64,000 nucleotides of DNA from positions 124,001 through 188,000 of the forward strand of contig CAJQUW010005592.1 of the NCBI GenBank assembly GCA_907163375.1, in the 5' to 3' direction. The position numbers and the translations under genes were made by a program. Shown in pieces: positions 46,819-59,590 of this stretch. Source of the stretch: Prostheceraeus crozeri (lineage: Eukaryota; Platyhelminthes; Polycladida; Euryleptidae). The number at the start of each line of letters is the position of its first letter. Positions within the stretch are counted from its first letter, which is position 1. The notes under the pieces were generated by a model, which was given only the letters and a program-made list of their open reading frames with translations, was not told where the DNA came from and made no database searches.

Positions 46819-47549
46819 CCAATTACTTGTGTTACATTCTTAACATTAGACCATCTCTTTCTTAATTTTTTATAATGCTCTAATCTTAATAATAATTGAG
46901 ATTCCTTATCTTTCATATACCTAACTCCATCTTTATGTTTTTCTTTATTCATTTCATATGATAACGAAGGATATATTCTTGCGGTTTCTTCCACTTTTAT
47001 TCCTTCCATTTTCGTCCCCGTCGTCGCCGTTGGCGTCGAAGTTCCTTCCATTTCTGAGGTTTCTTCCATTTTCGTCCCCGTTGAGGTTTCTTCCATTTTC
47101 GTCCGCGTTGAGGTTTCCATTTTTTAAAGAAATATTTTGAATACAATCTTCTGGTATATTAAGTCTACGTGATATTTTTTGGGCTACCTAAATTTTCATC
47201 TGCCTACATTTTCGACCTTCGGCTACGTGATATTTTTCGACCACGTGATATTTTTTAGATTACGTGATATTTTGAGACCGCCTAAATTTTCGATTACGTG
47301 ATATTTTGTGACAACTTAAATTTTCGAATACGTGATATTTTGAGACCGCCTAAATTTTTGAAATTTTGCTTTTTTTGAAAATTTGTCACTACCTAAATTT
47401 TCGCCCTTCGGCCTTCGCCCACGTGAAATTTGAAGTCTACCTAAATTTTTGAAATTTTGATTTTTTGAAAATTTTTGAAAAAACCCCCGCAAAAGTGTAA
47501 CATCCGGCGCAAGCGAAGCGTCGGGCCGGATGTCACACTATATACTACT
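46819..47549 (-). repeat. right terminal inverted repeat of the Polinton
   Basis: Inverted copy of the left repeat, with the same terminal hairpin and ATATCACGT iterations. It also contains the same ORF start (47120 downwards), which here ends in unrelated sequence just inside the repeat. Confidence 0.9.
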
Positions 47550-50500
47550 GATTATTATTATCACAAAATTAATTAATGATGCATTGCCCTCTGATGTTCA
47601 TCAATGATAGTCGCTGTAGCCATCGTCATGGTCTTAGCACGTTTTTTGAATTTTTGGGGCATGGCCACTAAAGTATTATCAAAATAATTTTTAAAAAATT
47701 TGGCTTAAAGTTTTATTAAAGTCGCGTGCAATAAATTTCAAGACAAAACAAAATCGCTCGCAAAATAGAAAATGTAAAAGTAAAATGATGAGTATGTTCA
47801 AAATGGCTCAATCGATAAGTTACTAAAAGCGTTGAATGAAAATTTTTAAAAGTTAGTCTCAAAATATCGTAAAATTAAGTCTCAGAGTGTTATGCACTGC
47901 AGACACCATGTCAACAATTCTAAAATAAAAATCGCCATGAAAGTGCATATTTTTAAACTATTTGTGGAAAAAATAGTCACCATTCTAAAGTACTCTAAAT
48001 GGATGCAATGGTTGGAAGTTCTCAACATGCCATGTCAACAAAAAAAATTAGCCCAGTTTGATTTGTAAATTAGGTCGCATGTTTCAGTCGCCTAGTTGGA
48101 CAATGTTGTTTCATCACTGGAAATGACAGCAAATGTTTGTTGCTAATCTAATGGGAGTGGATAGTTACCTATAGGCTATTATTTCCACTTGATAGTGTCA
48201 TTCAAAATATGCACCATCCCGACTTTGACTTTTGCTTTAAATGCAACTTTGGTTTGCCTTAGTGTTTCCAAAATAGTAGCTGCCTTACAATATAGTAGGC
48301 AGTGTCAATTGTATGTGAAAGAATCACTTTCTTTGCGGACATTATGTTCGTGGTGTTTAAGAACCATCTGACAAATATTTGAAAACTTATATTTTTGAAA
48401 ATTATCCCTGTGTTTCTACATACTGCCTAGACGATGTGCAATGTAGGAGTGTTCATATTTGAATAGCGTAGAACGTGCTAAGTATCAAGCTTGTTACAAC
48501 AGTCTCAAAGATTGTTTGACTTAGAATGAAATCAAGTTGTGGTGTTTCATCAATTATCCTTTTTCTCTCTCCTATCTTCATTGCAATTTCCTGCATCTGT
48601 ACAGTGATGTAATGACTGATGACGAATGATTAATCCTATGGTAGTGACTGTGGGCAAAGCTGAACATTATCTCTCGCTCGAGTCGTAATGTATTTTGAAC
48701 GCTCACTTCCAAATCTTTGTCCAGCATCAGCAAATTCCCATCTCCTACAGCTGTGTGTGACATGTACGCGCGTTGTCTCGCCTTGACTAAAAACACACAA
48801 CTCGCGAAGTCACGCACACACCATCACAGTGCTGCCGACGTAAGCAGATTGTATGTTTTGCTTTAATCGAACGAATACATTTCTCGTCTTTTTATCATTG
48901 ATCCGTAGTGGGGAAGACATCAAACAATCCTTACACCTTAAAGCCACTACAGTTAATTACCATGGAAATTTACAGTGGCACATCTTGGTCGTCGTTCAAA
49001 GGTTCGAAGATTATTCATATTTTGACTCAATTTTCGGGTTTGTAGAAGCTGTTACATGAAACGGCAAAAGATTGATTAATTCGGATAGCCTACTTAATAA
49101 ATAATCGGATACGAAAATTCAAGTACGGAAGTATTCTAAATCCATGTATATTCCGGGATGTCCATTGATGAAGCAATTAAGTTACAAGAGTACAATGAAA
49201 TCACCTCATGAGATTAAAATTTCGCTAAGAATATCTCTGAACGCAGATGTCCAAAAATGCTCATTGCCACTTTTACAAGTCTGACGCTGCTTAGCTCTTT
49301 TAGAGTCAGGGATTGAATGCGAACTCCCATAGCACCAGAGTGGAGTATTTCAACTCCGACACAAATCCACTGACACAAGAGAAGCACTACAACAAAAGAG
49401 CATTAACGTGATTCTTAATTACATATTTCAATAGCATCACAATATGATGCCTGCACACTAAGTTATATACATGTAAATCTACTCGCCATGTTTGATAGTT
49501 AAGAGATAGTTTAGATTGAAAGCTGACGAGACTGTGCTAACTAACAACATCATTCAAATTTATTGAAGAGTTATATTTATTTGCTGTCAGTGCAAATAAT
49601 TTGGCAGAGAAATGCGCATTTGCTTCGTTTAAATTGTATAAGAATTGACAGATTTGATGCACAAAGTAAATAAATAGCAGAATCACCAAATTTAATGTAC
49701 AGAAAGCCATATCAACTGATTCTTTCACAACCGGTGGTTTGAATCCATCAGCCGCAGTGAAAAGGTGGTTCTTTGGTGGTTACAGTGATTGATTCATGTT
49801 GATGAGGCTTTTGACAACAATAACCTCACTTTGCTTGTCACCCTGACATCTATACCTCACTAGATCAAATTCACATGATAGGTTGATCACATAGTATAGT
49901 TTTCTCGATGCTGTGTAGGTTTTCCTGTTTTTATTTTCTCTGCGTCTCAGTTAATGATTTATTTCTGTTCAATATTTGACACCCTGTGCAACATCAACAG
50001 GCCTAAACAGCTAGCTTTACATGAATCGCAAAGTATTTGTAAAGTATAAGCCTCAAAAACACGATTTTACGTTAAAAATAAATAATTAAACTGTTTCTGG
50101 TAGTCCTTACAATCTACTGAATCACATTTCACTTTCATATTTTTCAAAATGATAGGTGGACGTCCACCAGGACATGCACCAGGATTATTGATCAGAGCGG
50201 CTTACTGTAGCAAGATCAGATGACATTAATAGAAAGCACTCGGCAATCATCCTTGTCTGATGATCCACTTCCGTTTTATGGTAAGTGGAAAACGGCTGAA
50301 TCCATGTGTATTTGCATATATTATCTTTTAAAATAAGGTCAACATGATCATGAAAACAGTTGGAGCTGCAACACACAGGATTAAGTTAACAAAAACCGTG
50401 CGCGACAACGCGCCGACCTCTCAAAAGTGCACCGAATGTGGATGGTCGAAGTTTCATGAACATGCATCTTTCCTGACATCCAAAGCTCCAACCTTCAGAA

Positions 50501-51263
50501 TGAAAGGTCAGATGTGCTCTGCTTGTGTCCGCAGCGCGATGATGCCCCGGATATGGGCCGTGAATAGCAATCAGATCATGAAGATTGAAAGAAAAAAAAG
50601 CAATGGTGAGACGAATGTGCGGTGTGAGACTGGCCGATGGACACAGGAGTGATGACCTAGGAAAGAAGATGAACTAGAAATGAATTTCCGATGTTCTAAG
50701 AAGCAGAAGACTGCGGTGTTGTGTCACATTCTGAGAAGAAATGACAATCATTGAAAGGTGACATTGCGCAACACTATGCTGAGACCACGCGATTCATAAC
50801 CACCAAGGATTCATTTCAAGGATAATTTCATTGCCAGTCTGAAGCATTACAAAACTCAGTTCTCATAAATATGCATGCTGCTTTGCAAAAAGATATGACA
50901 AAAGATACTTTGTAAAAAGACATATCTTTCTACGATTCATGATTTCACCTAGATGATCACATATCATCTAGTTGCCAAGTCATCTGCTGCATGTACGTAA
51001 ATGTCTACAATGAACAACAGATGAATAATGTGATAACTTGGCTGTAATTGCTTCGAAAGTGTAATTGGGATCCAAAAGAATGCTTAAGCTAGCAACTCCA
51101 AATGATAAAACGTACATTACACCATCAGCTGATCAGAGACATGCTGTTATCGATATCTTAAATTCCCTCATACAGAAATTGGCTTAGACAAACATTTTTG
51201 CAATGTTGTGTAACTTGCTTGTGGTTCTACGCTAGGAGCTACTGTAGTCTTTATAGCACTTAC
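47550..51263. other. intergenic stretch right of the Polinton
   Basis: AT-rich. A diverged copy of the gtcgactcaaaa repeat family lies near 48290-48440. Short ORFs at 48578-48817 and 50344-50652 have no recognisable domain. No gene is supported. Confidence 0.45.
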
Positions 51264-51509
51264 CATTAACGGGGGCGTCGATCCGGGCGAGTTGTCGTCG
51301 GCCTGGTCCTCCCAGCGTACACGGTCGCCGAGGTGAAGCGGTGCCTATACTAGGCGGTGTCTCCACGGGCTTGCCGGTGGGTCGATCTCCTTAACGGTCG
51401 GCTTCCGTCGAGGCGAGTCTCCCGATTTGGTTCGGGGTAATTCTCCCGGCTGTCGTCGGGGTGAAGAAACAGCGGCCTCAGAGTCTCGTGGCTCCGGTTT
51501 AATTAGCAG
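51264..51509 (-). pseudogene. GC-rich candidate exon with one in-frame stop
   Basis: On the minus strand a candidate acceptor (cacaacag before 51509) and donor (ATG|GTAAGT at 51264/51263) bound exactly 82 codons. The frame is open except for TAG at 51347-51345 and reads LLIKPEPRDSEAAVSSPRRQ, later KPTVKEIDPPASPWRHRLV, then after the stop APLHLGDRVRWEDQADDNSP. The GC content is far above the surroundings. I cannot name the protein: an exon of an unknown host gene or a captured fragment of a mobile element are both possible. Confidence 0.4.
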
Positions 51510-52299
51510 CTGTTGTGCACGGGAAAAAATCTCCTCCGCTAAATAGAGATGTCATCATCGTCAGTAAAATCATCATTGCATTCTGCCATGTTGACCAGAA
51601 TTGCTAGAACAAGCAATCCCGACCAAGATCACAACAAGAAAACTCTGCTCACCTGAACATGGAAGAGTTTAATTTTGCGACGCAAGTCCGGTACAAAACT
51701 GATTTCGAAAAATTCGCCAAATCGAATCAAGCGCTCTTTTTTCTGATTTCTGTTATCATTTACTAGATTAGAATAATTAAATATTATGTTTATTTAGTCA
51801 TCAATTAAATAAATAATAAATATGAGATTAAATATTAATCTTGTTTAAAATTGCACAAATTATTAAATCAACACAAACTGCAATAAATTGAATGTGCTCA
51901 AACGATTTTAGTTGCTCTGGTCTGATTGGTCGGAGTTTTGACCACTCACTAGCAGGTAGTAAGAACAATTCCCGCGAAAAGTACATGCAATTAAAAAGTA
52001 GTGCAGTAAAAGTCAATAAAATTAGTTCACTTAAAGACCCCTACCTTACAGTTGCTATCGAACGGCTTTAAAGGCAACCAGAAATCAGCTGTGTCCGGTC
52101 TTATCCTAATAATGTTATCCGATATCTATGCTTCTTATATAGGAGAGTCATCTCGGTAGTATATGAATTGCCAAATTTTGACTTTTTTCAAAAGTGCTCA
52201 AGTAATTTTTTGGACCACGGGAACGTTTTCTTCGCAAGAAACTGAACTTTTGATGCAAAAATTTTCACTGTATGCAGATACTGTTTTGAGTCGACACTC

Positions 52300-52348
<49 letters not shown>

Positions 52349-54903
52349 TTACTCTGGTTTTTCACACACATCACAAAATAATTGTATGTACTTTTACCAT
52401 AAATTTAAATTGTCCTGCATATAGACATCAATAAAGCATGCGAAAGCTTAAGCGATTCATGGATATTTTGTTCACAAATACAAACATTTTTTGCAAGTTG
52501 AACATCGCCTATATCATGGCATATATATTCTTTCACTCGTCCAATTTCTTTCGGTGTTCGTTTTATTGATTGACTGATACTTGCGTTTATTCAAGGGCCT
52601 ACATCACTCAAGTCCGATCATATGCCACTCCTTATGAGTATGAAGCCAGCTCCATATCAATTATATATTTTACTTGAATTTCGTTGCAGTTTTATCAACT
52701 CCACTTACTACAGACATCCAGATTTTGATTTTGAATTAGTTGCACTTGCTTGAAAGCCTGCAATTGGTTGATTGTCTGTGCTGTCATTTGGATATGCTTT
52801 AAATCTCAATTCAATTGACCTCTTTTCTTCGATGTGTGAGACCGGGGGAGCGAGTGTTTGTTCGAGAAGTTAAATGCGCTCCACGTATGAAACAGTCTAA
52901 ACCGCAGGATAGTTGGAATTCATCGTTTCGATTTAATGCTGTATTCATTGATAACGATTATTGAGATTAATTGAGATGATGGCTACTGGTAAACTCAATA
53001 GTAATATATAGTTAAGAATGTTTAGAAATATTTTTCATGTACACCTAAATTACCTCAACTTAATCAGCTGACGATTTATCACTTTTTTGTGATCTCTCTT
53101 TCAATTGCCATTTTATTACCACTATGTTTGTCTTGAAGCTGTCGTTCTACCTAGAAAGAGGTTCATTAATAATGCTTAGCTCTTGCATGAAACTGTCATA
53201 CAAGAAATATACTTGATGAATGATCACGTGGGCAACAACTGCGATTTAAGTTTCCATGTTTCTATAGCAGTCCATGGATGATTGGCTTTATCATGAATTC
53301 ATTCCCAGCGACTGATGGCATGTCTTTTTACTTCATACTTTGAGAATGTATCCACATGTGCATCAAAGGTAGCCGTAACTGAAAAAAACATGGTAAAGCA
53401 AGATCTATCCTGTCTTCACCTTTTGCTTCGATATCTATATCGACAAAATGCTTCTCCAGTGTTTTCTTCTATCTGCAGATCAACAACATGCAGATTTTTG
53501 ATGATTGCTTCTCACAGTCGCTTTCATTAATGATTGGAATGTCATTAAAAATCTTCAATGTCATGATTTATTGATTGGAATGTCATTCAAAATCTTCAAT
53601 GTTATGATTTATTTAATTTCCTGATTGATCTTAAGCAATGATGTCTCTTAAGCATTTCCATTGCTGAAGTCATGTCACCTTACTTTTCTATTTTTCTTGA
53701 GTTCCTTGCAATTTTCCTAGCGCCGACTGTGGACGAACGTTCTATCGTTTCGTGCATCACTTCCCGTTTTCAGGGAAATTGACGTGCTTGGTTGAGTTGT
53801 AGTTTCGGTCACATATTGAGACCTAACGCTTACATTAAGTGTTTTATTTCCTGACTTGACAACAGGGAGCGGTAATTCAATTTTCTGGTTTGCAGTAGCA
53901 GACCAAAAAGGGGAGATGCTGTGAAAGCCCCCCCCCCGCTAAATGAATAGGACTGTCGTACAAAGGATAGGGATCTAGTGGATCACGAGCATGGAATATA
54001 TCCATGTGGTGATCTCAATACTGAATTAACTCATGCAATGACATTGGTGTTGAAGGCAACTACTGATTATCTTGTGATTTTCGTTACATAACTTACTACT
54101 CACTTTGCATTTGGACCGGATGAGCCAACGCTGCTAATCTAGGATGCTTGGCTGAAGTCCTATTCCTCACGTAAATTTGGCTGAAGGGTTTATAGACCCG
54201 TAATTCTTATCAACATCAATGGGCAGTCATGTAGCATCTGACAGCCGTGATGTGGATTGCTCAGTTTTGATCCGACTCGATGCACAAAACTAGTTGCATT
54301 AACGCTGAAAATTCAGTCGTGAAAGTGAAAGGATGTCATTCTACGCACTGAAGCCCTGCATAAGATATTTTCCATGCCTGTCCCATTGATGATTGGATCA
54401 ATTCAATAACCAGTCGACTCTAAGCAGACGGTACCGATAAATTGGTTGAACCTGCGAGTCACACCGCGATAAAGTCGTAAAGAAGAATACCGTACATGTT
54501 GCAAGTCTTAGACGCCTATCATCATTGAGATTCTTGTGCTAAGCGTATGTGGAATGTTTTTCCGTTCCTTCTAACCGATCGTCAATCTGTTCTATGACTT
54601 TTTAATTGTAGGGAGCCAGCACCGGCAAAAAAGTACGCGATGTATTGAAATGCTTGCGTTGAAGTAAAACCATGGAGTTTAATTTTACTCGTATATTGAG
54701 TTAAGCATATCGGCCTACACCCTGGAAATATTAAAATGGAGTTCAAATCTATAGAGTGCAAGGGGCGAATAAGGTCCACCCACCTTACAGGTGAAGAGAT
54801 TTATAGAACTTAAAACTTTATGAATTCATTTAGATAGTATGAAAACGCGGATGTACACATGGTAATCCTTCGCACGTTCATTGTTTTGATTGTTTGAGCA
54901 TAG
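51510..54903. other. intergenic stretch with repeat-family copy and (AT)n
   Basis: Holds the inverted copy of the gtcgactcaaaa family (52141-52302), an (AT)n tract (52303-52346) and a nine-base C run near 53930. A 30-base word, gattggaatgtcattaaaaat and what follows, is tandemly duplicated at about 53532-53600. No gene is supported. Confidence 0.45.
52141..52346 (-). repeat. gtcgactcaaaa repeat copy followed by (AT)n microsatellite
   Basis: 52141-52302 is the reverse complement of the 23085-23250 type unit (ctcggtagtatatgaattgc to gagtcgacactcta). It runs directly into (AT)22 at 52303-52346. Confidence 0.7.
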
Positions 54904-55983
54904 TACCGTCAGACGGGGTGACTTTGCAGAGTTTTGAAGTTCAACTCAAATTTTTGAACTATTATTTTATCTTTTTCAGTTCAATATCATTTAATTCCGC
55001 ATAGATGCATGTTTGCTTGGGTTGATGTTGAGCTTGGCAAAATAAAAGAAACATATATGACTTGGTCCAAAAAGTGACGACGATGGAAATTGCTACGATA
55101 AATTCAAGTCTCTACGTGGATGCAAAGGTTTGCAAACATTGGCATGCCTTGTGCTTTCTGACTGGTCAAGTTGTTTTGGGGATTCGAATCAACTAGTCGC
55201 TCATTTATCATCAAGTTAGCAGAATACACACTTTGTCAAACGGCATTGTCTGAATATGGAAGGACTCACAACATCATCGATCATCAAAATTCCGCTTTCT
55301 TATTGCACCCAATGTGAAATGCGATGATGAGTTAACAGAGAACATTCTGAATTACATATTTTAAGAAAAATGACATGATAAAAATTCAAAGTCGGCCTCT
55401 TTGATAAAATACAATCATCACAGAAGCAATGATAAACTCAAGAATGACCATCTGTGACTATTCAAGAACCGCTGAAACCATGTTAGCAGCAAAAAGTCAA
55501 TGTCTGATTTCAGGGTCATTCCATCGTGACGAACGGGACACTTTTTTCGACTTTTTATTTTAATTTGAGTATTTCAAAACCTTTCATTGTATTTTGAATT
55601 TCTCTAGGTAGCCAAGATAGTTAGTGAAACTCAACAGATCAGTCATATGAAATTTCATTTCTCAGCTATTACTATACTCGCCACCAGAACGATGCAAAGG
55701 TGCGTGACGAACGGGACGCGCTGTGACATCAAGAAATTCGACCTTTTGTTTGGTTAAATATTTCTCTGAAGTGAGGGGCTGTTTTTCACCGAAAACTGTT
55801 TGGTAGTTAAGTATTGGGTATCAAGCCAACATACTGGGAGTTTGCAGAATTTCCATTAATTAGATAGTGTTTAAATTTTGATGTCAAGAAAACAAGTTGC
55901 GTGACGAACGGGACCATCAAAACAACTATATTCCAATCAACATTTATCTTTCATTTAGCTTACTGATGTGTAAACAAGAACAG

Positions 55984-58900
55984 TTAGAGGTTCCGCCGGG
56001 CCTCGCTTATCAACAGGCGAAGCTCAGAGGCACTAAGAATGTCTTCATCGCTGTCGTTGACTTCATTAGAAGGCTCTGAAGATGGTCCTGGGTTGGCAGA
56101 GGGATGGGTTGGTAGGCCTGCGTTGATGTCAAGAGTTGTCATGATGATGCGATTGGGACGACCAAGCGGAACCGCATCACTTGTGTTCATGAAGAGTGAG
56201 ACGCACGACTCTCCTACTTTGCGAACTTGGTGACATGCCTTTATTCCAGGCAATTGAGGAAATGACATGCCCTCAAACCTTGGGATTGAATCCTCGGAGA
56301 TCATGATCGCTTCCACCCCATCGATTGTGAGCGCTATATGATAGACGTCCATCGCACTTCGGACAATAGCGGTGCCACGGAGCACCTGGTGCCAGACTTC
56401 GCGCTTAACGACCGCTCCTGAAACCGTAGGGATTTGATGTTTTGATCGAAAGCAAAGGATTTTTACCAAGGCCTAGTACCGTTAGAAAATCGAAATGAAA
56501 CTGACCATAATTAATAAGTCTTCATGTTGAAAATGTCCCACACATGTGCACTTATAATTTGCTCAAAATACACAATGTACGTGTCAATTAAAGTAAAACT
56601 TTTACTCAACACCAGCTAAGCTTAGTATGTTGTAACTGAACACATCAATCGTTCATTATGATCTAATAATAAATATGTACAGTTTTTTATCTATTGTACA
56701 TGTATACCCGCAGATTTAAACACCTACCCATCTAAGCGGTGTATCCTACCTGTATAATCTATTACACTTCATTGCATGTGGATGTACGGTACCTGGTATA
56801 TGGTATATGAGAAAGTATCAATAAGTTACAATTGTGTGAAAAAAACAGTCGCTCCCTTTGTTTGACGTAAATATATTTTAGAAAATTTTTTCAAAAAATC
56901 ACACGACGCGTTTCGTCAATCCGACAGTCTCAAGGGGTTAGTATGTGACACAAGTTTTAAAAGGTAGGTTTATATACAACAAATCAGTAGTCCAGTCAGG
57001 GCAACTCATTATGTCAGCTCATGACGTCAGTTCAATAGCGGCTTTTTCAACGCAATGTTACGTGATTCAGCCATCCTAGTAGTAATCGCCGAGTTTTGCT
57101 TGTCCAAAATTTTATAACTAAAATCATCAATGGTCATCACTTCATCGCAATGGTCTAGCAAGTTATGTTCAGTTAATGCACTTTATAACTTGCTAGACCA
57201 TTGCTATGAAGTGATGACCATTGATGATTTTAGTTATAAAATTTTGGACAAGCAAAACTCGGCGATTACTACTAGGATGGCTGAATCACGTAACATTGCG
57301 TTGAAAATGCCGCTATTGAATAGGCGTCATGAGCTGACATGATGAGTTGCCCTGACTGGACTACTGATTTGTTGTATATAAACCTACCTTTTAACACTTG
57401 TGTCACATGCTAACCCCTTGAGACTGTCGGATTGACGAAACGCGTCGTGTGATTTTTTGAAAAAATTTTTAAAATAGATTTACGTCAAATAAAGGGAGCG
57501 ATTGTTTTTTTCACACAATTATGACTAACCTCCCGTACGGACGAACTATGAAAATAAGTTACAAACTCAATCAGGTACTTAACTACATTAAATTTCATTC
57601 AAGAATATATGAAGGCCTACGTGTCCATGCTTGTACATCACGCTTAATATCAATACCAGTACGTATGTATTATTACACTTTGATGCAGTACCAGTACTGA
57701 ATATTTCTATATTTTGTCATTAACTTACCAATTCCGTCATGCGGTCCCTTTCCATGGTAACTCTCGAAGAAGTTCCAGGAGGTGATATTGTAATTAGATT
57801 TCAACATGTGACCCATCGTGTGCGGCATTTGAATTGCGCAGCAGCTCCATCCGACCACACCATGACTTCCTCGACCTTTGTAATCTTGCTGATGTCGTCC
57901 AGTATTTGTTCGTTGAAGACTGCAGTTTCTCGATGGGTATGATGGAGAGTGTCAGAAATGATTGCATACGCCTTATGGATCACTTTGTGTCCACTCCAAA
58001 AGTACACAATGGATGTGTAGATTGTGACCTGACCCCTGCAGTCTGATCTCCAATGAGCAGCCATGACCTCCCGTTGAATTCGACACTGGAAATTCTCGCT
58101 GAAATCACATAGCATGATCACAGAGCCATCTTGCAGATCCTCTTTCGCTTTCCGAAGCTCTTCATTCTGTCTGTGATTGACATACACATGCTGCTTTAGT
58201 CTCTTGATGCTGTCTTGTGTATAGGTCTTCATTTCGGAACGAGAGAACATTACCTGGAAAATAGACATGCACCTTGTATGTAACCAAGGCCTACCAAAAT
58301 ATGCGGCTGTTACACACGTGTGAATATTCGCATTGAGCATTTAATTAAACTGCATCATTCATAATTGTATTACCGATAGCATTATCCACATTTCAATTTT
58401 GCATGATAGTCCTTACTTAAGTAATTAGTTCACGCATTGAAATTTAAATTTCTCTCAAACAATAAATCACAATTACAAATTAGACATACGATTGCCAAAA
58501 ATAATTGCAATGATATTCTATTGATTCTATGTATTACATGTACATGTGCATCTTTTTAGAAATGATAGCGTCTTCCCTACATGCATCAATAGTCAAACTA
58601 CGGGTTTATGCGTGTACAAGGCAAAATACATGTATGATGAGAATAAGCGTGAACAACACAGGGAAATGATGAGAGTTAATACGGTATAGTGCCGAACTTA
58701 TACTACATGAAAGTGCAAAGCATCTTTTGAACTTACTTTATCAAGTTTGGGCCCTTTCCACATGAAGACTTCGTATGAATCCTTGTCCACCACTACTTCA
58801 ACGTCGATAAACGAGAAAATCCACATCGTGAGAACATACAGTCAGCACTATCTGTGTTACACAAAAGTCCTCCAGAAACGACTCGACGTTGTTCCTGTAC

Positions 58901-59590
58901 CCAATTGGTTGGATCATGTATGCGAAGTTCTCGTGGTAAGGACAACAGCACACGGTGAGGTCCTTCTCAGAGACAGTTTCAACAAATGCTGGTCTAAGCT
59001 CACAGAATTTGGATACTCCGATAGAAACGTCTGGGTTCTTCTGCTTAAACAAGCGATAAGCGTCGTGTAAATTGTACAGCAGCAATCTCTTCTGCGCCCT
59101 TTCTTTCGTTCCATCAGGCTTTCTCACCTTCTTGGATTTTCTGGTGTCAGCGTAGATTCCTGAAGTCAGATCATCGCAGTAGAACTTCTCTACTACCTCT
59201 TTCGTCTCTTGAGACAGGGCATGTCCATTGGAATTTGACTTTGGGATCTTCTTCACGAGTCTCTCCTCTTCCGCCAATCGCTTTACAACTTCTCTCCGAC
59301 GCGTGGGACTTCTCGGTAGAGTGCATCTCACACGGGAGACCGCTTTCCCTTCACTTTGAGGAGTCAGGAATGCGGAGGTGTCGGCCCTTTCTTTTCTTCT
59401 GCCGCTGAATTCTCTTTCGCATCTTCTCATATTCCCGTTGCTTCATCGTCTCACTATTCGATTGCATTTGCTTCACCGTTGCTCTTCTCCTCTTCATTCG
59501 CATTGCCGCTTTCTTGTTTTCTTCTGTTTTCATTTCGATGGTCATTCTGGCTCTCTCAAGGCGCTTCCGCTCTGCTGCTGTTAAAGGCAT
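55984..59590 (-). pseudogene. split transposase gene of the 55.5-60.4 kb element
   Basis: Three exons: 59590-58736, 58253-57729 and 56417-55984, with donors K|gtaagt and ATTG|gtaagt and acceptors tccag and tttcag whose phases agree (0, then 1/2). Exon 1: a long basic helix (AERKRLERARMTIE), KAVSRVRCTLPRSPTRRR, and VCCCPYHENFAY. Exon 2: LCDFSENFQC, AAHWRS, AIISDTLHHTH, VWSDGAAAQFK and HGKGPHDGIG, with acidic residues placed as in DDE transposases. Exon 3: GAVVKREVWHQVLRGTAI and an acidic tail. Frame changes near 59380, 58830 and 57840 make this copy inactive as read. A family with SDGxxxQxK and HGKGxxDGIG is widespread in invertebrates. Confidence 0.62.
56830..57520. mobile_element. head-to-head pair of truncated Penelope-like copies
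   Basis: Arms 56830-57166 and 57185-57520 are inverted copies, about 93-95% identical, around an 18-base spacer. Outward from the centre each reads as the C-terminal end of a Penelope GIY-YIG ORF (KILDKQNSAITTRMAESRNI, then MPLLNRRHELT) followed by the 3' terminal region cttgagactgtcggattgac and gaaacgcgtcg. It sits in the second intron of the transposase gene. Both copies are fossil fragments. Confidence 0.6.

Larger units (their letters stand above)
28797..47549. mobile_element. Polinton/Maverick, broken copy with two younger insertions
   Basis: The element starts and ends with AGTAGTATATAGTGTGACAT in inverted orientation and is flanked by gtttat (28791-28796) and gattat (47550-47555), a 6-bp Polinton-type target duplication with one difference. 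Terminal inverted repeats are about 731 bases and aligned without gaps, with only a handful of differences. Parts in order: TIR, membrane protein, unknown ORF, penton-like protein, packaging ATPase, unknown ORF, DNA polymerase B with intein, spacer, protease (+ strand); then integrase with a PLA2-like domain, pX-like peptide, major capsid protein, membrane-active peptide, coiled-coil and fibre-like ORFs (- strand), TIR. It is broken, with about half a dozen breaks, plus a LINE and a mariner inserted. Near-identical TIRs suggest a geologically young insertion. Confidence 0.93.

Noticed and set aside
50344-50652. 102-codon ORF with several cysteines
   Set aside because: No zinc-finger spacing or known domain, and no splice or composition support.
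51264-51509. Fragment of ribosomal DNA spacer
   Set aside because: GC-rich like an rDNA spacer, but no rRNA core sequence is recognisable and the minus strand has a long in-phase frame with splice-like borders.
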